Positions 8,403-18,159 of a DNA stretch of 64,000 nt are shown here, in pieces (position 1 is the stretch's first letter; the number at the start of each line of letters is the position of its first letter). Location of the stretch: the NCBI GenBank assembly GCA_966185765.1, contig CBIFVZ010000009.1, positions 1 to 64,000 on the forward strand, read 5' to 3'. Made by a program: the position numbers and the translations under genes. The notes under the pieces are model-generated. The model saw nothing but the letters and a program-made list of their open reading frames with translations. It did no database searches and had not been told where the DNA came from. The DNA is from CBIFVZ01 sp966185765. Its GTDB lineage: Bacteria; Pseudomonadota; Gammaproteobacteria; Enterobacterales; Enterobacteriaceae.

Positions 8403-9968
8403 TTACACGCTTTGAATGGTAGGTTCATTATCATCGCGCGGTGCGCAAACCACTCGGTTTTTCCCCTGGTGTTTTGCTTCATATAACAGGCCGTCGATGC
8501 GGGCGATAAACGCTTCAGGATCTTCTCGCTCCCAGCTGCCCATACCGGCGCTAAACGTTACCTGTAGTCCCTTCTCGCGCCACGTGTGCTCTTCAACCGC
8601 CACACGCCATTCGTTGAGCTGTTCTTCAGCCCACTCAGGGTCGTCACTTTCAAAGATAATGGCCATCTCTTCGCCACCATAGCGGAACAAAAGCGCACCA
8701 CTGAATTCAACAACTTTCATCCCTTCTTCTGCCACTTTACGTAACACAATATCGCCAAAAATATGGCCGTAGGTATCGTTAAGGGATTTGAAGTTATCAA
8801 TATCAATCATTGCAAGGCAGAACGGTTTTTTAGATATAACGTTCTGCGCCAGCTTTTCATCGAATGCGCGGCGATTAAGTAAGCCAGTAAGTTCATCGGT
8901 CGTGGATTGTTTGCGGAACGTCTCCACTTTCTGGCTATTGTTGATAAGCTCCTGTGCCATGACCTCTTCTGTTGCGTTAAATGGCATGCCGGAGTTGATG
9001 CTGGAGATAACGCGCATAAACATGTTTTTCATGACTGACTGAACCAGGAACCAGCAAATTATGATCATGCCAACGGAGATAGCCAGGGCATAGATAACCT
9101 TAGCGCTTTCTTCCCAGACAATAGCGTCGAGGGTGGCTTCCTCAACTTTGTAGATAAATAACCAGTCCGGATTGGTGTAGGAATAGTAGTAGTAATAGTT
9201 ATGCTGTTCTTCATCATAAACCATGCCTGCGGCGTTACGCATTTTCGAGACAACATCTCCCGGAAGGAGAATTTCATCTTTCAGCGAGGGGTCGGGATGA
9301 ATGACAACATTCCCTTTGCGTGTCACCACAAAGGACTCGCCTTCCAGAGGCGTGACCTTTTGACGCAGGGCATGCCCTAATTGCTTGATATCAATCTCAA
9401 ATGACAGGATAGCCGACATCATGGCTTTGCTGTCGTAAATGGGGCTTGAGATATTGACTTTACGGTAATCTGCGTCCTCATCAAGATAAGGTTCGCTATA
9501 ATTTACAGAGGAAAAGGAGGAAGCGTCTTTGATATACCAGGGAAGATCGCGAAGCGCCATCCCCTGCCTCTCATTGCTTGAGAAGTGAGACGGTATAGTC
9601 AGGATCTCATTGTTTTTATCAATAATCGTAATATTGGATATCCCGGACAGTAGCGACAATGCGCGCATGAGATAATCCTTGAACACTTCATTATTAATGC
9701 TTCTGACAGAGTCGAGACTGCCGTCTTTTGTGAGTACTTTTGACAATGACGTGAGTGAGTGTTCCATCATTCTCAGCGATTTTTCAGTCTGACCACGCGC
9801 AACGTTATAGACAGAGGCATTGTTAACTTTATGATAAGACTTTCGAATATCATCCATCTGTTTCTGAGCGATAAAAAAGCAGAAAACAATAAACATCAAA
9901 AATATTAACAAAAAACTTAAATTCAACGTTCGGCTAAAACTGACCTGTCGCTTTCTAGAATTACTCAC
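8403..9968 (-). CDS. Membrane diguanylate cyclase with periplasmic sensor domain
   Basis: This protein makes cyclic di-GMP from two GTP. It has 521 residues: TM1 (about 13-30), a periplasmic double-Cache-like sensor (about 35-280, with the typical DLPWYIKD, SEPYLDED and ISSPIYD stretches), TM2 (about 287-310), then a GGDEF domain from about 345. The GGDEF start DELTGLLNRRAFDE, the metal site DIDNFKSLND and the active site RYGGEEMAI are intact, so cyclase activity is expected. The position five residues ahead of GGEEM, where an inhibitory RxxD I-site usually lies, reads FSGA. Product inhibition through that site is therefore probably absent. It is monocistronic with a hairpin downstream. The ligand of the Cache domain cannot be told. 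Confidence 0.9.
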   Translation of the reverse strand: MSNSRKRQVSFSRTLNLSFLLIFLMFIVFCFFIAQKQMDDIRKSYHKVNNASVYNVARGQTEKSLRMMEHSLTSLSKVLTKDGSLDSVRSINNEVFKDYLMRALSLLSGISNITIIDKNNEILTIPSHFSSNERQGMALRDLPWYIKDASSFSSVNYSEPYLDEDADYRKVNISSPIYDSKAMMSAILSFEIDIKQLGHALRQKVTPLEGESFVVTRKGNVVIHPDPSLKDEILLPGDVVSKMRNAAGMVYDEEQHNYYYYYSYTNPDWLFIYKVEEATLDAIVWEESAKVIYALAISVGMIIICWFLVQSVMKNMFMRVISSINSGMPFNATEEVMAQELINNSQKVETFRKQSTTDELTGLLNRRAFDEKLAQNVISKKPFCLAMIDIDNFKSLNDTYGHIFGDIVLRKVAEEGMKVVEFSGALLFRYGGEEMAIIFESDDPEWAEEQLNEWRVAVEEHTWREKGLQVTFSAGMGSWEREDPEAFIARIDGLLYEAKHQGKNRVVCAPRDDNEPTIQSV

Positions 9969-10886
9969 TACTCATCTCCGGCGCCCCTGGGCTTAAAAAA
10001 GAGGCGATTATAAATGCGTGATCCATAATTTATCAACTTTATGACGACCTGTTTAATGGTAGTGTAATGTCGACGTAAAGTTATGAAAAACAAACAATTA
10101 AGCAAAGTAAAAACATTGCAGATAAAGTGAATGTGAAGCGTGGTTAATCAAACAGAGAAATAAGCTGTTTAAAACACAGGCATTACCTTTGCTATAGGCA
10201 GAACTCAAAAAAACTTAAATGTATTCTTCTAAACAATCTCTGCCCAGGGTTGATGCCAGGGCGCTTGTGTAAAACGCATTTTTTGGAATGCTGGATTTTT
10301 CCGATTCTCGGATACAGGCCTCTGAAATGAGTAACCTGCACATTCAGGCACTCATTTTTATCCTGGATGAATTTGCCACCATATGTAAAAAAGGTGATAC
10401 TTATCGTTGAAACAACATGACACTCTGCGTTTATAAGTCGTTATTTTTTACACTATAAAAACATTGTGGCGTGATACAACAAATACGGCGCTAATGACAT
10501 TCTATCAATGCTATCGCCTTATCGAATCTACGGAGGCGTAAGCATTCCCTCATGTCTCACACGGGATGGATGATAACGCGCTCAAATGCAAGACAATTCA
10601 TAATGCACCTTTCCCGATGATAATGCCCGGAAAAGCCATATCTATTGAGAAGGAGATAGCCGAATAAAAAATATCTGGCTTCTCTCGTATGACATAACCT
10701 GCGGTAAAAACACGTTCATTCACTACGTGTAAATCTCTCCCCTCTCATGCAACATGTATCAACACGCTATTGCATATTTCCTGGCTACATAGTGAGATCA
10801 TCGACAAATATCGTGCGCACAATTTGTGCACTCACAGACAAGGCGTGAATCACGAAGTCGTCTTCCTGTTGTATATAACAGTAAAA
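9969..10886. other. Nearly 1 kb gene-free, AT-rich region
   Basis: This stretch separates the diguanylate cyclase start from the end of the biotin/Pxp operon. I find only very short frames without ribosome sites, and no RNA-gene-like fold with a terminator apart from the operon's own terminator at the right edge. It must hold the cyclase promoter near 9970-10080. The rest is unexplained. Confidence 0.5.
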
Positions 10887-10915
10887 AAGCCAGTAAGCTT
10901 TTCACTAACTGGCTT
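10887..10915 (-). terminator. Rho-independent terminator of the biotin carboxylase/Pxp operon
   Basis: Eight-base stem AAGCCAGT / ACTGGCTT followed on the minus strand by TTTTTT, 40 bases beyond the biotin carboxylase stop. Confidence 0.85.
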
Positions 10916-10955
10916 CTTATCATCGGCCTCTTGCTAACTGCGCCGTAAATCCGTT

Positions 10956-12689
10956 TTAACTAATGCGTGCCAATGGCATTTGTGCATCCAGTACTTCGCC
11001 TACTCCAGCAAGGTGCATCAGGGTACCATTGCGGGTCGCCACGACCTGTACCTCCATTTTCATCGCTTCCATAACCGCAATCAGCTCGCCTTCTTCTACG
11101 CGCTGGCCATCAGCCGCAATCCACTGGTGCAGCGTACCGGAAATGGGTGACGTCACGTTGCCCTCATCCACCGGTGGTTGATGACTGGCTGTTTTCTCCA
11201 CAGAGGTGGGCGTGGCGGTACTGAAAAGCTGCGCGGGTAAACCAAGACGGTGACGTTTACCGTCAATTTCTATCCAGGTCTGCGTGATGGCCTGCTCCGG
11301 TGCTAAGGTGCGTACCGCAGGCGCCAGCCGTGCGCTAAAGTCGGTTTCAATCCAGCGAGTGTGTACCGCAAAGCGCTCCACAAAATCGGGTTCTGTAAGT
11401 ACAGCACGGTGAAACGGCAGCACAGATGCCACACCGTCAATCTCAAACTCCGCCAGTGCCCGGCGAGCACGGGCAATAGCCTGCTCGCGGGTTGCTCCGG
11501 TAACGATAAGTTTTGCCATCAGCGAATCGTAATGGCCGGGGATAATTGAGCCGCTTTCTACACCGCTGTCCAGGCGCACTCCAGGCCCGGATGGCGGCGC
11601 AAAGCGGGTAATGGTGCCCGGCACGGGCAGAAAACCTTTGCCTGGATCTTCAGCGTTAATACGAAACTCCAGCGCATGCCCGCGCGCCTGCGGCGTTTCA
11701 CGAATGCTCAGCGGCAGACCTTGTGCCACCCGCAACTGTTCAATCACAATGTCAAAACCGGTGGTTTCTTCCGTAACGGGATGTTCGACCTGTAAGCGGG
11801 TGTTGACCTCCAGAAAGGAGAGCCGACCATCGGCACTCAGCAAAAACTCCACCGTGCCCGCGCTGGTATAGCCAGCCCGCAGGCAGATATCGCGCGCAGC
11901 CTGGTGAAAACGCTCGCGCTGCGCATCGCTAATAAATGGCGCTGGCGCTTCTTCTACCAGTTTCTGGTTGCGGCGCTGCAACGAACAGTCGCGGGTACCG
12001 AGTACCACAACATTGCCGTAGTTATCAGCAATAATCTGCGCCTCAATATGGCGTGGGCGGTCAAGGTATTGCTCAAGAAAACATTCGCCGCGCCCAAACG
12101 CCGCCTGGGCTTCTCGCACCGCCGAACGCCACAGCTCCTCTACCTCATCCAGTTTCCAGGCCACCTTCAAACCACGCCCACCGCCGCCGAAAGCCGCCTT
12201 AATAGCAATCGGCAGCCCGTGTTCACGGGCAAAGGCCACCACTTCAGCCCCGCTTGTGACAGGCTCAGGCGTACCCTTGACCAGCGGCGCACCCGCTTGC
12301 AACGCAATTTTACGCGCCTGCACTTTGTCGCCAAGTTGGTCGATAGTGTCCGCACTCGGTCCTATCCAGATAAGCCCGGCCGCAGTGACCGCCCTGGCGA
12401 ATTCAGCTCGCTCAGACAAAAAACCATAGCCAGGGTGCACCATAGTGGCGCCGCTGCGTTTGGCAACATCAAGGAGTTTTTCAATATTCAGATACGTTTC
12501 AGACGGTGCGCTCCCGGGTAATGCCCAGGCTTCGTCAGCCATACGTACATGCAGGCTGTCGACATCCGGGTCGGCATAGATAGCAACGCTTAAGAAGCCG
12601 TAATCACGGCAGGCGCGAATAATACGCACGGCAATTTCGCCGCGGTTGGCAATCAGCACCTTGTGCTGCTGCGAGCTGGTATGGTTCAT
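10956..12689 (-). CDS. Biotin carboxylase fused to biotin carboxyl carrier domain
   Basis: A cytoplasmic protein of 577 residues. Residues 8-450 form a biotin carboxylase: [13 protein letters not shown] start, ATP-grasp loop [11 protein letters not shown], and the catalytic [12 protein letters not shown]. The last 75 residues form a carrier domain with the biotinylation site EAMKME. It would carboxylate its own biotin with ATP and bicarbonate. The window has no acetyl-CoA-type carboxyltransferase. The gene immediately upstream encodes KipI/KipA domains, which are homologous to the carboxyltransferase domains of urea carboxylase, so these two proteins probably form one split enzyme. The start at 12689 follows TGAGGGAA; the longer frame from 12722 would overlap the upstream gene by 20 bases without a good ribosome site. 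It is the last gene of a five-gene operon. Confidence 0.88.
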   Translation of the reverse strand: MNHTSSQQHKVLIANRGEIAVRIIRACRDYGFLSVAIYADPDVDSLHVRMADEAWALPGSAPSETYLNIEKLLDVAKRSGATMVHPGYGFLSERAEFARAVTAAGLIWIGPSADTIDQLGDKVQARKIALQAGAPLVKGTPEPVTSGAEVVAFAREHGLPIAIKAAFGGGGRGLKVAWKLDEVEELWRSAVREAQAAFGRGECFLEQYLDRPRHIEAQIIADNYGNVVVLGTRDCSLQRRNQKLVEEAPAPFISDAQRERFHQAARDICLRAGYTSAGTVEFLLSADGRLSFLEVNTRLQVEHPVTEETTGFDIVIEQLRVAQGLPLSIRETPQARGHALEFRINAEDPGKGFLPVPGTITRFAPPSGPGVRLDSGVESGSIIPGHYDSLMAKLIVTGATREQAIARARRALAEFEIDGVASVLPFHRAVLTEPDFVERFAVHTRWIETDFSARLAPAVRTLAPEQAITQTWIEIDGKRHRLGLPAQLFSTATPTSVEKTASHQPPVDEGNVTSPISGTLHQWIAADGQRVEEGELIAVMEAMKMEVQVVATRNGTLMHLAGVGEVLDAQMPLARIS

Positions 12690-12702
12690 ATTTCCCTCAG
12701 TA

Positions 12703-14280
12703 TCAGCGCGTAATCTCGCCAAACGGCGCCAGAATACGAAAGCGAATCACGGCACCGGGCGGGATTTGCCCGGCAAGATCAAGATGGTAAGCGGCAACCG
12801 CACCTATCACCGGGTAGCCGCCGGTGAGCGGCCGGTCTTTAAGAAACAGCACTGGTTGTCCACTGGCGGGTACCTGAATGGCGCCGGTGCAGGTGCCTTC
12901 ACTGGGTAACTCTGCGCTCACGCTGCGCGCCAGAGGTTGCTCCCCGGCAAGTCGCAGCCCGATACGGTTTGACTGCGGTGTGACGCGCCACGGCTGCGAC
13001 GTCAGGCGCGTAAGCGCCTGTGCATCAAACCAGTCAGTACGCGGTCCGGGCACGACGTCGAGCGTGACAACGTCACCCTCTTTTGGCAACCACGGCGCGC
13101 TTTTTTCTTCAGGCTGAACCGCCTGCGCCGGGTTTTCAGCTGCATAAAGGACATCCCCGGCCTTAAGCGGCGCGGGGCCAAGTTGCGCCAGTGTGTCGAA
13201 GGCGCTGCTGCCCAGCACCGGTTGAGTGACAAATCCGCCACGGAGTGCCAGATAACTGCGTACGCCCTGTTTACCTGGGCGCAGGCTTATTTCATCACCT
13301 GGCTCCAGTGCAACCGGCTGTTCGCTTTCTGCGTTTACGCGCTGCCCGTTAGCGTTGCTTATCTCCAGTAAACACGGTGCACCGGTGACAGCGATAACAA
13401 GCTGCTGGTGTACTCGAGCACGCAGGCCGCCGCGAGTAATTTCCAGACACGCACTGGCGGGCGCGTTGCCAACAATACGATTAGCGCGGTGCAGCGCAGC
13501 GCTGTCCATCGCACCAGAAGGCGATACGCCAAGTGCAGCCTGACCTGCACGACCATCGTCCTGAAACAGCGTTAATAGCCCCGGTGCGATAACGGTCAGC
13601 GCAGGTGCACGCGTTGGCTGCTCCTCATGCCGTTTGCCTGGCGTGGCGGTTACGCTAACAGTGCAACCCTGGCGGGCTTCATCCACAAAACGTACCCTGG
13701 CTCCTGGCGTGAGTAATGCGGGTGTTTCGCGCTGTAAATCCCACATTTTGAGCGGTGTTTGACCAATCAATTGCCAGCCACCGGGACTTTCGCGCGGATA
13801 AATCCCGCTGAATTCCCCCGCCAGCGCCACCGCACCTGGCGGTATACGCGTGCGAGGGGTGCTGCGGCGTGGTACGTGAATATCCGCCTGCGACACCATG
13901 TAGGCAAAACCCGGCGCAAACCCTGTAAAGGCCACTTGCCAGACATTGTCGGTGTGACGGCGTATGGTTTCTGCCACGCTGAGGCCCAGATATTCCGCCA
14001 CTTCTGGCAAATCCTCACCGCAATAACGTACCGGCACGACAATCTCCGGACCCGCACGCAAGGCCGCTGCCGTTAACTCACATCGCGTAATAGCGCTTGC
14101 AAGCTCCTGCGCACTGGTGGTGTAAGGGCAAAAATGCACAAGCAGCGTACGCGCCGCAGGGATAAGTTCTTCGATGCCCGCCAGCGGCTCGGCCTGAAGT
14201 GCCGCCAGCAGTGCCAGCGTCTGTTCAAGATCGGGCAGTTCCACCATTAAGCTGTGGGTGTTGACCGGTAGAAAACGCAC
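12703..14280 (-). CDS. KipI-KipA fusion (5-oxoprolinase B/C-type; urea-carboxylase carboxyltransferase-type domains)
   Basis: A 525-residue fusion of two proteins that are separate in E. coli (PxpB and PxpC). Residues 1-215 are the KipI/AHS1 (CT_C_D) half, with GFAPGFAYM, the [19 protein letters not shown] stretch and YPRESPGGW. From about 235 comes the KipA/AHS2 (CT_A_B) half, with [42 protein letters not shown] and the GGYPVIG hallmark near the end. In ATP-dependent 5-oxoprolinase these subunits act with PxpA on lactams; in urea carboxylase the same folds transfer carboxylate from biotin to an amide nitrogen. The biotin carboxylase-BCCP gene next door makes the second use likely here. The start is one base after the DUF1445 stop, indicating translational coupling. 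Confidence 0.9.
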   Translation of the reverse strand: MRFLPVNTHSLMVELPDLEQTLALLAALQAEPLAGIEELIPAARTLLVHFCPYTTSAQELASAITRCELTAAALRAGPEIVVPVRYCGEDLPEVAEYLGLSVAETIRRHTDNVWQVAFTGFAPGFAYMVSQADIHVPRRSTPRTRIPPGAVALAGEFSGIYPRESPGGWQLIGQTPLKMWDLQRETPALLTPGARVRFVDEARQGCTVSVTATPGKRHEEQPTRAPALTVIAPGLLTLFQDDGRAGQAALGVSPSGAMDSAALHRANRIVGNAPASACLEITRGGLRARVHQQLVIAVTGAPCLLEISNANGQRVNAESEQPVALEPGDEISLRPGKQGVRSYLALRGGFVTQPVLGSSAFDTLAQLGPAPLKAGDVLYAAENPAQAVQPEEKSAPWLPKEGDVVTLDVVPGPRTDWFDAQALTRLTSQPWRVTPQSNRIGLRLAGEQPLARSVSAELPSEGTCTGAIQVPASGQPVLFLKDRPLTGGYPVIGAVAAYHLDLAGQIPPGAVIRFRILAPFGEITR

Positions 14281-15090
14281 TCAACCTCCCTGCCAGGCGC
14301 TGTCGGGTACATCAGTAATAAACATGTGGCCAGGGGCATGACTGATAGCAAACGGCACGCCAGAGCGCATCACCGCTGCTTGCGGCGTCACACCACAGGC
14401 CCAGAACACCGGAATTTCGCCAGGTTCAATGCGTACCGCATCGCCAAAATCGGGTCGCATGATGTCGGCAATACCAAGACGTGCAGGATCGCCCACGTGT
14501 ACTGGTGCACCGTGTACCGCCGGGAAGCGCCCGGTGATAGTGACAGCATCCGCCACACGCTCTGCGGCAATCGGGCGCATGGAAACGACCAGCTCACCTT
14601 GCAGGCGTCCAGCCGGTCGACACAGACGGTTCGTTTTGTACATCGGTACATTGCAGTTATCGGTAATATGGCGTATATCGATGCCCGCCTCACGCATCGG
14701 CGTTTCAAAGGTAAAGCTACAGCCAATAAGGAACGTCACCAGATCCGGGTGTTTTGCCCACAACGCCGTGGCGTCAGTGATTTCATCAGCCAGCTCCCCA
14801 TGCTCCCAGACCCGATAGCGCGGGATGTCAGTGCGCAGATCGGCTCCTTCGGCCAGCACGGTAGTAAAACTCCCGGCCTCACTGACGTCCAGCACCGGGC
14901 AGCTCTGCGGGTTACGCTGAGCATAAAGTAAAAAATCAAATGCCCAGTCGCGCGGAAGGGAAATCATATTGCACTGGGTCATGCCCGCCGCCATTCCGGC
15001 GGTGGGCTTGTCGAAACCGTGGCGAATCAGACTACGGGCTTCTCGTGCGTCAGCAATAGCCTGCGCACTGGCTTTGATATACGGATTCAT
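14281..15090 (-). CDS. DUF1445 family putative hydro-lyase (YcsI type)
   Basis: A soluble 269-residue protein of the YcsI/DUF1445 family, whose mammalian relative is D-glutamate cyclase (D-glutamate to 5-oxo-D-proline and back). Family landmarks are visible: [19 protein letters not shown] near the start, [33 protein letters not shown] and the VPMYKTNR stretch, with conserved acidic and cysteine residues between. Its company with PxpA and KipI/KipA parallels the Bacillus subtilis ycsFGI-kipIAR cluster. A role in interconverting a lactam and its open form (hydration or cyclisation) is therefore plausible but not shown. It overlaps the upstream pxpA by four bases (ATGA), a sign of translational coupling. 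Confidence 0.82.
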   Translation of the reverse strand: MNPYIKASAQAIADAREARSLIRHGFDKPTAGMAAGMTQCNMISLPRDWAFDFLLYAQRNPQSCPVLDVSEAGSFTTVLAEGADLRTDIPRYRVWEHGELADEITDATALWAKHPDLVTFLIGCSFTFETPMREAGIDIRHITDNCNVPMYKTNRLCRPAGRLQGELVVSMRPIAAERVADAVTITGRFPAVHGAPVHVGDPARLGIADIMRPDFGDAVRIEPGEIPVFWACGVTPQAAVMRSGVPFAISHAPGHMFITDVPDSAWQGG

Positions 15091-15866
15091 GGCTGCTCCC
15101 TGTGGGTAAAAGAACGAATCACAATGCCATTTTTCTCCAGCAACGCTCGCAGCTGGCGCGCCATCTCAATAGCACCCGGGCTGTCACCGTGTACACAGAT
15201 GGAGTCGGCATCAATACGGGTGAATGTGCCTTCAATGGATGTCAGACCACCTTCGGTGATCAGTTGCAGCATGCGCTGTGCTACCTGCTGTGGATTGTGC
15301 AATACGGCTCCGGCTTCACGGCGCGATACCAGCGTGCCGTCAGTATGATAAGCGCGGTCGGCAAAGGCTTCGGCAATCACCGTCAGCCCCTCCTCTTTTG
15401 CCAGTTGTGCCAACGGTGAACCGGCAAGCACAACCAGCGGCAGCGCAGGGTCAACGGCTTTTATCGCCGCAATGACTGCCAGCGCCTGGCGTTTATCATG
15501 TGCAATCGTGTTATAAAGCGCGCCGTGAGGTTTGACGTAGCGCACTTCACTCCCTGCCGCCCGCGCCAGTCCCTGTAAGGCACCTACCTGGTAGATAACA
15601 TCTGCCGTCAGTTCATCACTGGCGATATCCATATTGCGTCGGCCAAACCCAACTAAATCGGGATACGCTACATGTGCACCCACCGTCACACCGTTGGCCT
15701 TTGCCGATTTCAGTGTGCTTAAAATGCCAGCCGGGTCGCCTGCGTGAAAACCGCAGGCGACATTAGCACTGCTGACCACCGGTAGAATGGCGGCGTCATC
15801 GCCCATGCGCCACTGACCGTAGCTTTCACCTAAGTCGCTGTTTAAATCGATATGCTTCATTGGCAT
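15087..15866 (-). CDS. pxpA: 5-oxoprolinase subunit A family protein (LamB/YcsF)
   Basis: A soluble 259-residue LamB/YcsF (PxpA) protein. In E. coli, PxpA with PxpB and PxpC cleaves 5-oxoproline to glutamate with ATP. The signature segments are intact: [14 protein letters not shown] at the start, [44 protein letters not shown] and [15 protein letters not shown], containing the metal-binding His/Asp residues of this TIM-barrel fold. The ATG at 15866 overlaps the transporter stop; a second ATG at 15860 gives the more usual MKHIDLN start. In E. coli the three pxp genes stand near nei without a biotin carboxylase, so this cluster may be an additional, differently equipped lactamase locus. The symbol is by family, not proven substrate. 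Confidence 0.88.
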   Translation of the reverse strand: MPMKHIDLNSDLGESYGQWRMGDDAAILPVVSSANVACGFHAGDPAGILSTLKSAKANGVTVGAHVAYPDLVGFGRRNMDIASDELTADVIYQVGALQGLARAAGSEVRYVKPHGALYNTIAHDKRQALAVIAAIKAVDPALPLVVLAGSPLAQLAKEEGLTVIAEAFADRAYHTDGTLVSRREAGAVLHNPQQVAQRMLQLITEGGLTSIEGTFTRIDADSICVHGDSPGAIEMARQLRALLEKNGIVIRSFTHREQP

Positions 15867-17110
15867 TACACCACTTTCAGGAAGTTAAAAATCGCGCCCA
15901 CTGACATCGCACCCATGTACCAGGTCAGCAGACAAATCACCAGACCGGACCACAACAGCCAACGAGGATAATGATACCCGGCCATCAGGTCTGCGCGCCG
16001 CCATCCCACATACAGGAACAAACTCATGCCGACTGGCAACACCAGACCGTTAAAGCCGCCCGCAAACACCAACAACGCCGCCGGCGCGGTGCCCATAAGC
16101 AGGTAAACCCCCAGTGACACAGCGATAAATACAATGGTGGCAATGTTACGCTGGCGTTCAGTAAAGGATTTGCGAAACACGGTCATAAAGGAAACTGAGG
16201 TGTAGGCTGCACCGATAACGCTGGTGATAGCTGCGGCCCAGAGAATAAAACCGAAGATACGCAGGCCAAATTCACCCGCCGCATATTGGAAGGCCTGAGA
16301 AGCCGGGTTGGCATTCTGTCCGGATAAATCGATGGTCGCTCCGCTTGCCACCACACCGAGAATGGCAAGAAACAGGATATAGCGCATAATGCCCACCACG
16401 ATAATCCCTTTAGTCGCAGCAGATGACACTTCATGAATATGACCCGGTCCGACAGTGCCTTTATCAAGCAAGCGGTGTGCACCGGCGTAGCTGATATAGC
16501 CCCCCACAGTACCGCCGACAATGGTCGTGATGGTGGCAAAATTAATATGATCGGGCAGTACGCTCTGGCGTAGCGCTTCGCCAAGTGGCGGCTGCGAGAC
16601 AATAGCTACATACAGCGTAAGCGCGATCATCACCAGTCCCAGCACGATCATCATTCTGTCAATCGCCACACCGGCGCGGCGTGAGGAGAAAATATAGATA
16701 GCCAGCATCGCGCTTAACAGTCCGCCCCATTTTGGGTCGAGGCCAAACAACGCATTCAGGCCCAGGCCTGCTCCGGCAATATTACCGATGTTAAACACCA
16801 GTCCACCGAAGATAACCAGCACAGAGAGCAGATAACCACTGCCCGGCAACGCCGTATTGGCAAGCTCTGCAGCGCGCATACGGGTGAGCGTCACCACGCG
16901 CCAGATATTCTGTTGTACAAAATAGTCGATAACGATGGATGCCAGAATACCAAAGGCAAACGCCGAGCCCATAGTGGCGGTGAAAGTTGCTGTTTGCGTA
17001 ATAAACCCTGGACCAATAGCCGAGGTGGCCATTAAAAAAATTGCCGCAATCAGCGACGACTGGCGATTGCGCACAAACGCCTTTTTGCTGTTAGCTTCCT
17101 GAGCGGACAT
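15866..17110 (-). CDS. NRAMP-related membrane transporter with altered metal site
   Basis: An inner-membrane protein of 414 residues with about 11 hydrophobic spans, related to NRAMP carriers and to B. subtilis YcsG. In true NRAMP metal transporters TM1 carries DPGN, whose Asp and Asn bind the metal; here the matching segment reads AIGPGFITQ, so both ligands are missing. TM6 also lacks the MPH motif ([10 protein letters not shown]). That suggests the substrate is not a divalent metal. Given the downstream lactam/amide genes, an organic substrate taken up for PxpA/biotin-dependent processing is a reasonable inference. The start at 17110 has GGGAG nine bases upstream; a GTG at 17119 is in frame but sits on that site. 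It is the first gene of the operon, divergent from the GntR regulator. Confidence 0.82.
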   Translation of the reverse strand: MSAQEANSKKAFVRNRQSSLIAAIFLMATSAIGPGFITQTATFTATMGSAFAFGILASIVIDYFVQQNIWRVVTLTRMRAAELANTALPGSGYLLSVLVIFGGLVFNIGNIAGAGLGLNALFGLDPKWGGLLSAMLAIYIFSSRRAGVAIDRMMIVLGLVMIALTLYVAIVSQPPLGEALRQSVLPDHINFATITTIVGGTVGGYISYAGAHRLLDKGTVGPGHIHEVSSAATKGIIVVGIMRYILFLAILGVVASGATIDLSGQNANPASQAFQYAAGEFGLRIFGFILWAAAITSVIGAAYTSVSFMTVFRKSFTERQRNIATIVFIAVSLGVYLLMGTAPAALLVFAGGFNGLVLPVGMSLFLYVGWRRADLMAGYHYPRWLLWSGLVICLLTWYMGAMSVGAIFNFLKVV

Positions 17111-17235
17111 GGTTATCACTCCCGTTGTTGTTTTAGCCCGTAACGCTTTGCCCTAAACCTTTAGCGCCATATTTCTTAGCAATATTCAGGCCATTGTTGT
17201 GTCATGCGTCGTTGTTGTTAAACCAATGTATTTTT

Positions 17236-17248
17236 ATTGTTGAACAAT
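17236..17248. promoter_or_regulatory. 13-base palindrome in the operon/regulator divergent promoter
   Basis: ATTGTTGAACAAT is a perfect palindrome around a central G, 126 bases upstream of the transporter start. Its size suits a dimeric GntR/FCD-type regulator such as the one encoded divergently. Function is inferred from position only. Confidence 0.5.
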
Positions 17249-17344
17249 AAGCTATGCCAGGCGTGTGAAGAGTCGCAACAGGAACTCAACGCTGGGATGC
17301 TAAACCGCGAAGCCGATCGCATTTTCACCGTCAGTGCGTCGCCA

Positions 17345-17394
17345 ATGCACTAATGTGGTGCATAAACATGCGTGCATTAACCATAATGGTGCAT
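17345..17394. repeat. Cluster of ATGCAC/GTGCAT repeats upstream of the GntR gene
   Basis: An inverted pair ATGCAC-7 bases-GTGCAT (17345-17363) is followed by two more GTGCAT copies (17372-17377 and 17389-17394) and a small palindrome ACCATAATGGT (17380-17390). Repeats of this kind in a divergent promoter are typical of autoregulatory operator clusters, but no binding protein can be named with confidence. Confidence 0.4.
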
Positions 17395-17466
17395 GGATCG
17401 CGGCGGTTGCTGCATATTAAGGAAGTGTGTAACTATGCCGCTTCGTCAATTGCGGAGTTGTCCGTC

Positions 17467-18120
17467 ATGAAAAAAGCCGAACCGGCCCTGCTTACAGAGA
17501 AAACGGCCGACACCATTCGCCATAAAATTGTCAGCGGTGAACTGGCACCCGGCTCCCGTTTATCTGAAACAGCGTTGAGTGAACAGCTGGCTATTTCACG
17601 TAACACGCTACGAGAAGTATTTCGTCTGCTGACCCAGGAAGGTTTACTGCGTTACGAACCCAATCGCGGCGTTTACGTTGCAGAGCCTGACATGGCGGCC
17701 ATCATCGATATTTACCGCCTGCGCCAGTTGATTGAGTGCAGTGCGCTTCGTAATGCCTACCCGCTACACCCCGCAGTGGAGCGTATGACCGAGGCGGTCA
17801 ACCAGGCTCGCGCACTCAGCCTGCAACAGGACTGGACGGGTGTCGGAACTGCAAATATGCGGTTTCACAGCGCAATTGTTGACCTTGCCGACAGTGAGCG
17901 CCTTAATCGCATTTATCGCAATATTTCTGCTGAATTGCGTCTGGCGTTTGGGCACCTGAATGATGCGGAGCTGTTACACGCACCTTACGTTGAAAAAAAT
18001 GGTGCCATTCTGGCACTACTGAATGCCGGGCAAAATGAACAGGCCGCACAGGCGTTGTCCGCGTATCTGGATTTATCGCAAAGAACGGTGCTTGCAGCGC
18101 TGTCGCGCCGTGGCCGTTAA
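17467..18120 (+). CDS. GntR/FadR-type (FCD) transcriptional regulator of the Pxp/biotin operon
   Basis: A 217-residue DNA-binding regulator. Residues 8-75 hold the winged helix: TIRHKIVSGELAPGSRLSE, LAISRNTLREVFRLLTQEGLL, then the wing RYEPNRGVYVAEP. An all-helical FCD ligand domain follows (about 85-210), with YRLRQLIECSALRNA and the metal/ligand-type residues N and H in MRFHSAIVD and HLNDAELLHAP. The start at 17467 (GGAG eight bases upstream) removes 38 non-homologous residues that an open frame from 17353 would add. It is divergent from the transporter-led operon, a standard layout for a ligand-responsive repressor, and corresponds in position to KipR-like regulators of the B. subtilis cluster, though KipR itself is of the IclR family. 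Confidence 0.85.
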   Translation: MKKAEPALLTEKTADTIRHKIVSGELAPGSRLSETALSEQLAISRNTLREVFRLLTQEGLLRYEPNRGVYVAEPDMAAIIDIYRLRQLIECSALRNAYPLHPAVERMTEAVNQARALSLQQDWTGVGTANMRFHSAIVDLADSERLNRIYRNISAELRLAFGHLNDAELLHAPYVEKNGAILALLNAGQNEQAAQALSAYLDLSQRTVLAALSRRGR

Positions 18121-18130
18121 AGGCAGTGAG

Positions 18131-18152
18131 CGGAGGCGCGAACGCGCCTCCG
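18131..18152. terminator. Bidirectional hairpin between gntR and yncE
   Basis: Perfect nine-base stem CGGAGGCGC / GCGCCTCCG with a GAAC loop in the 39 bases between the two convergent stops. No T-run on either side. Confidence 0.6.
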
Positions 18153-18159
18153 TAAGGGA

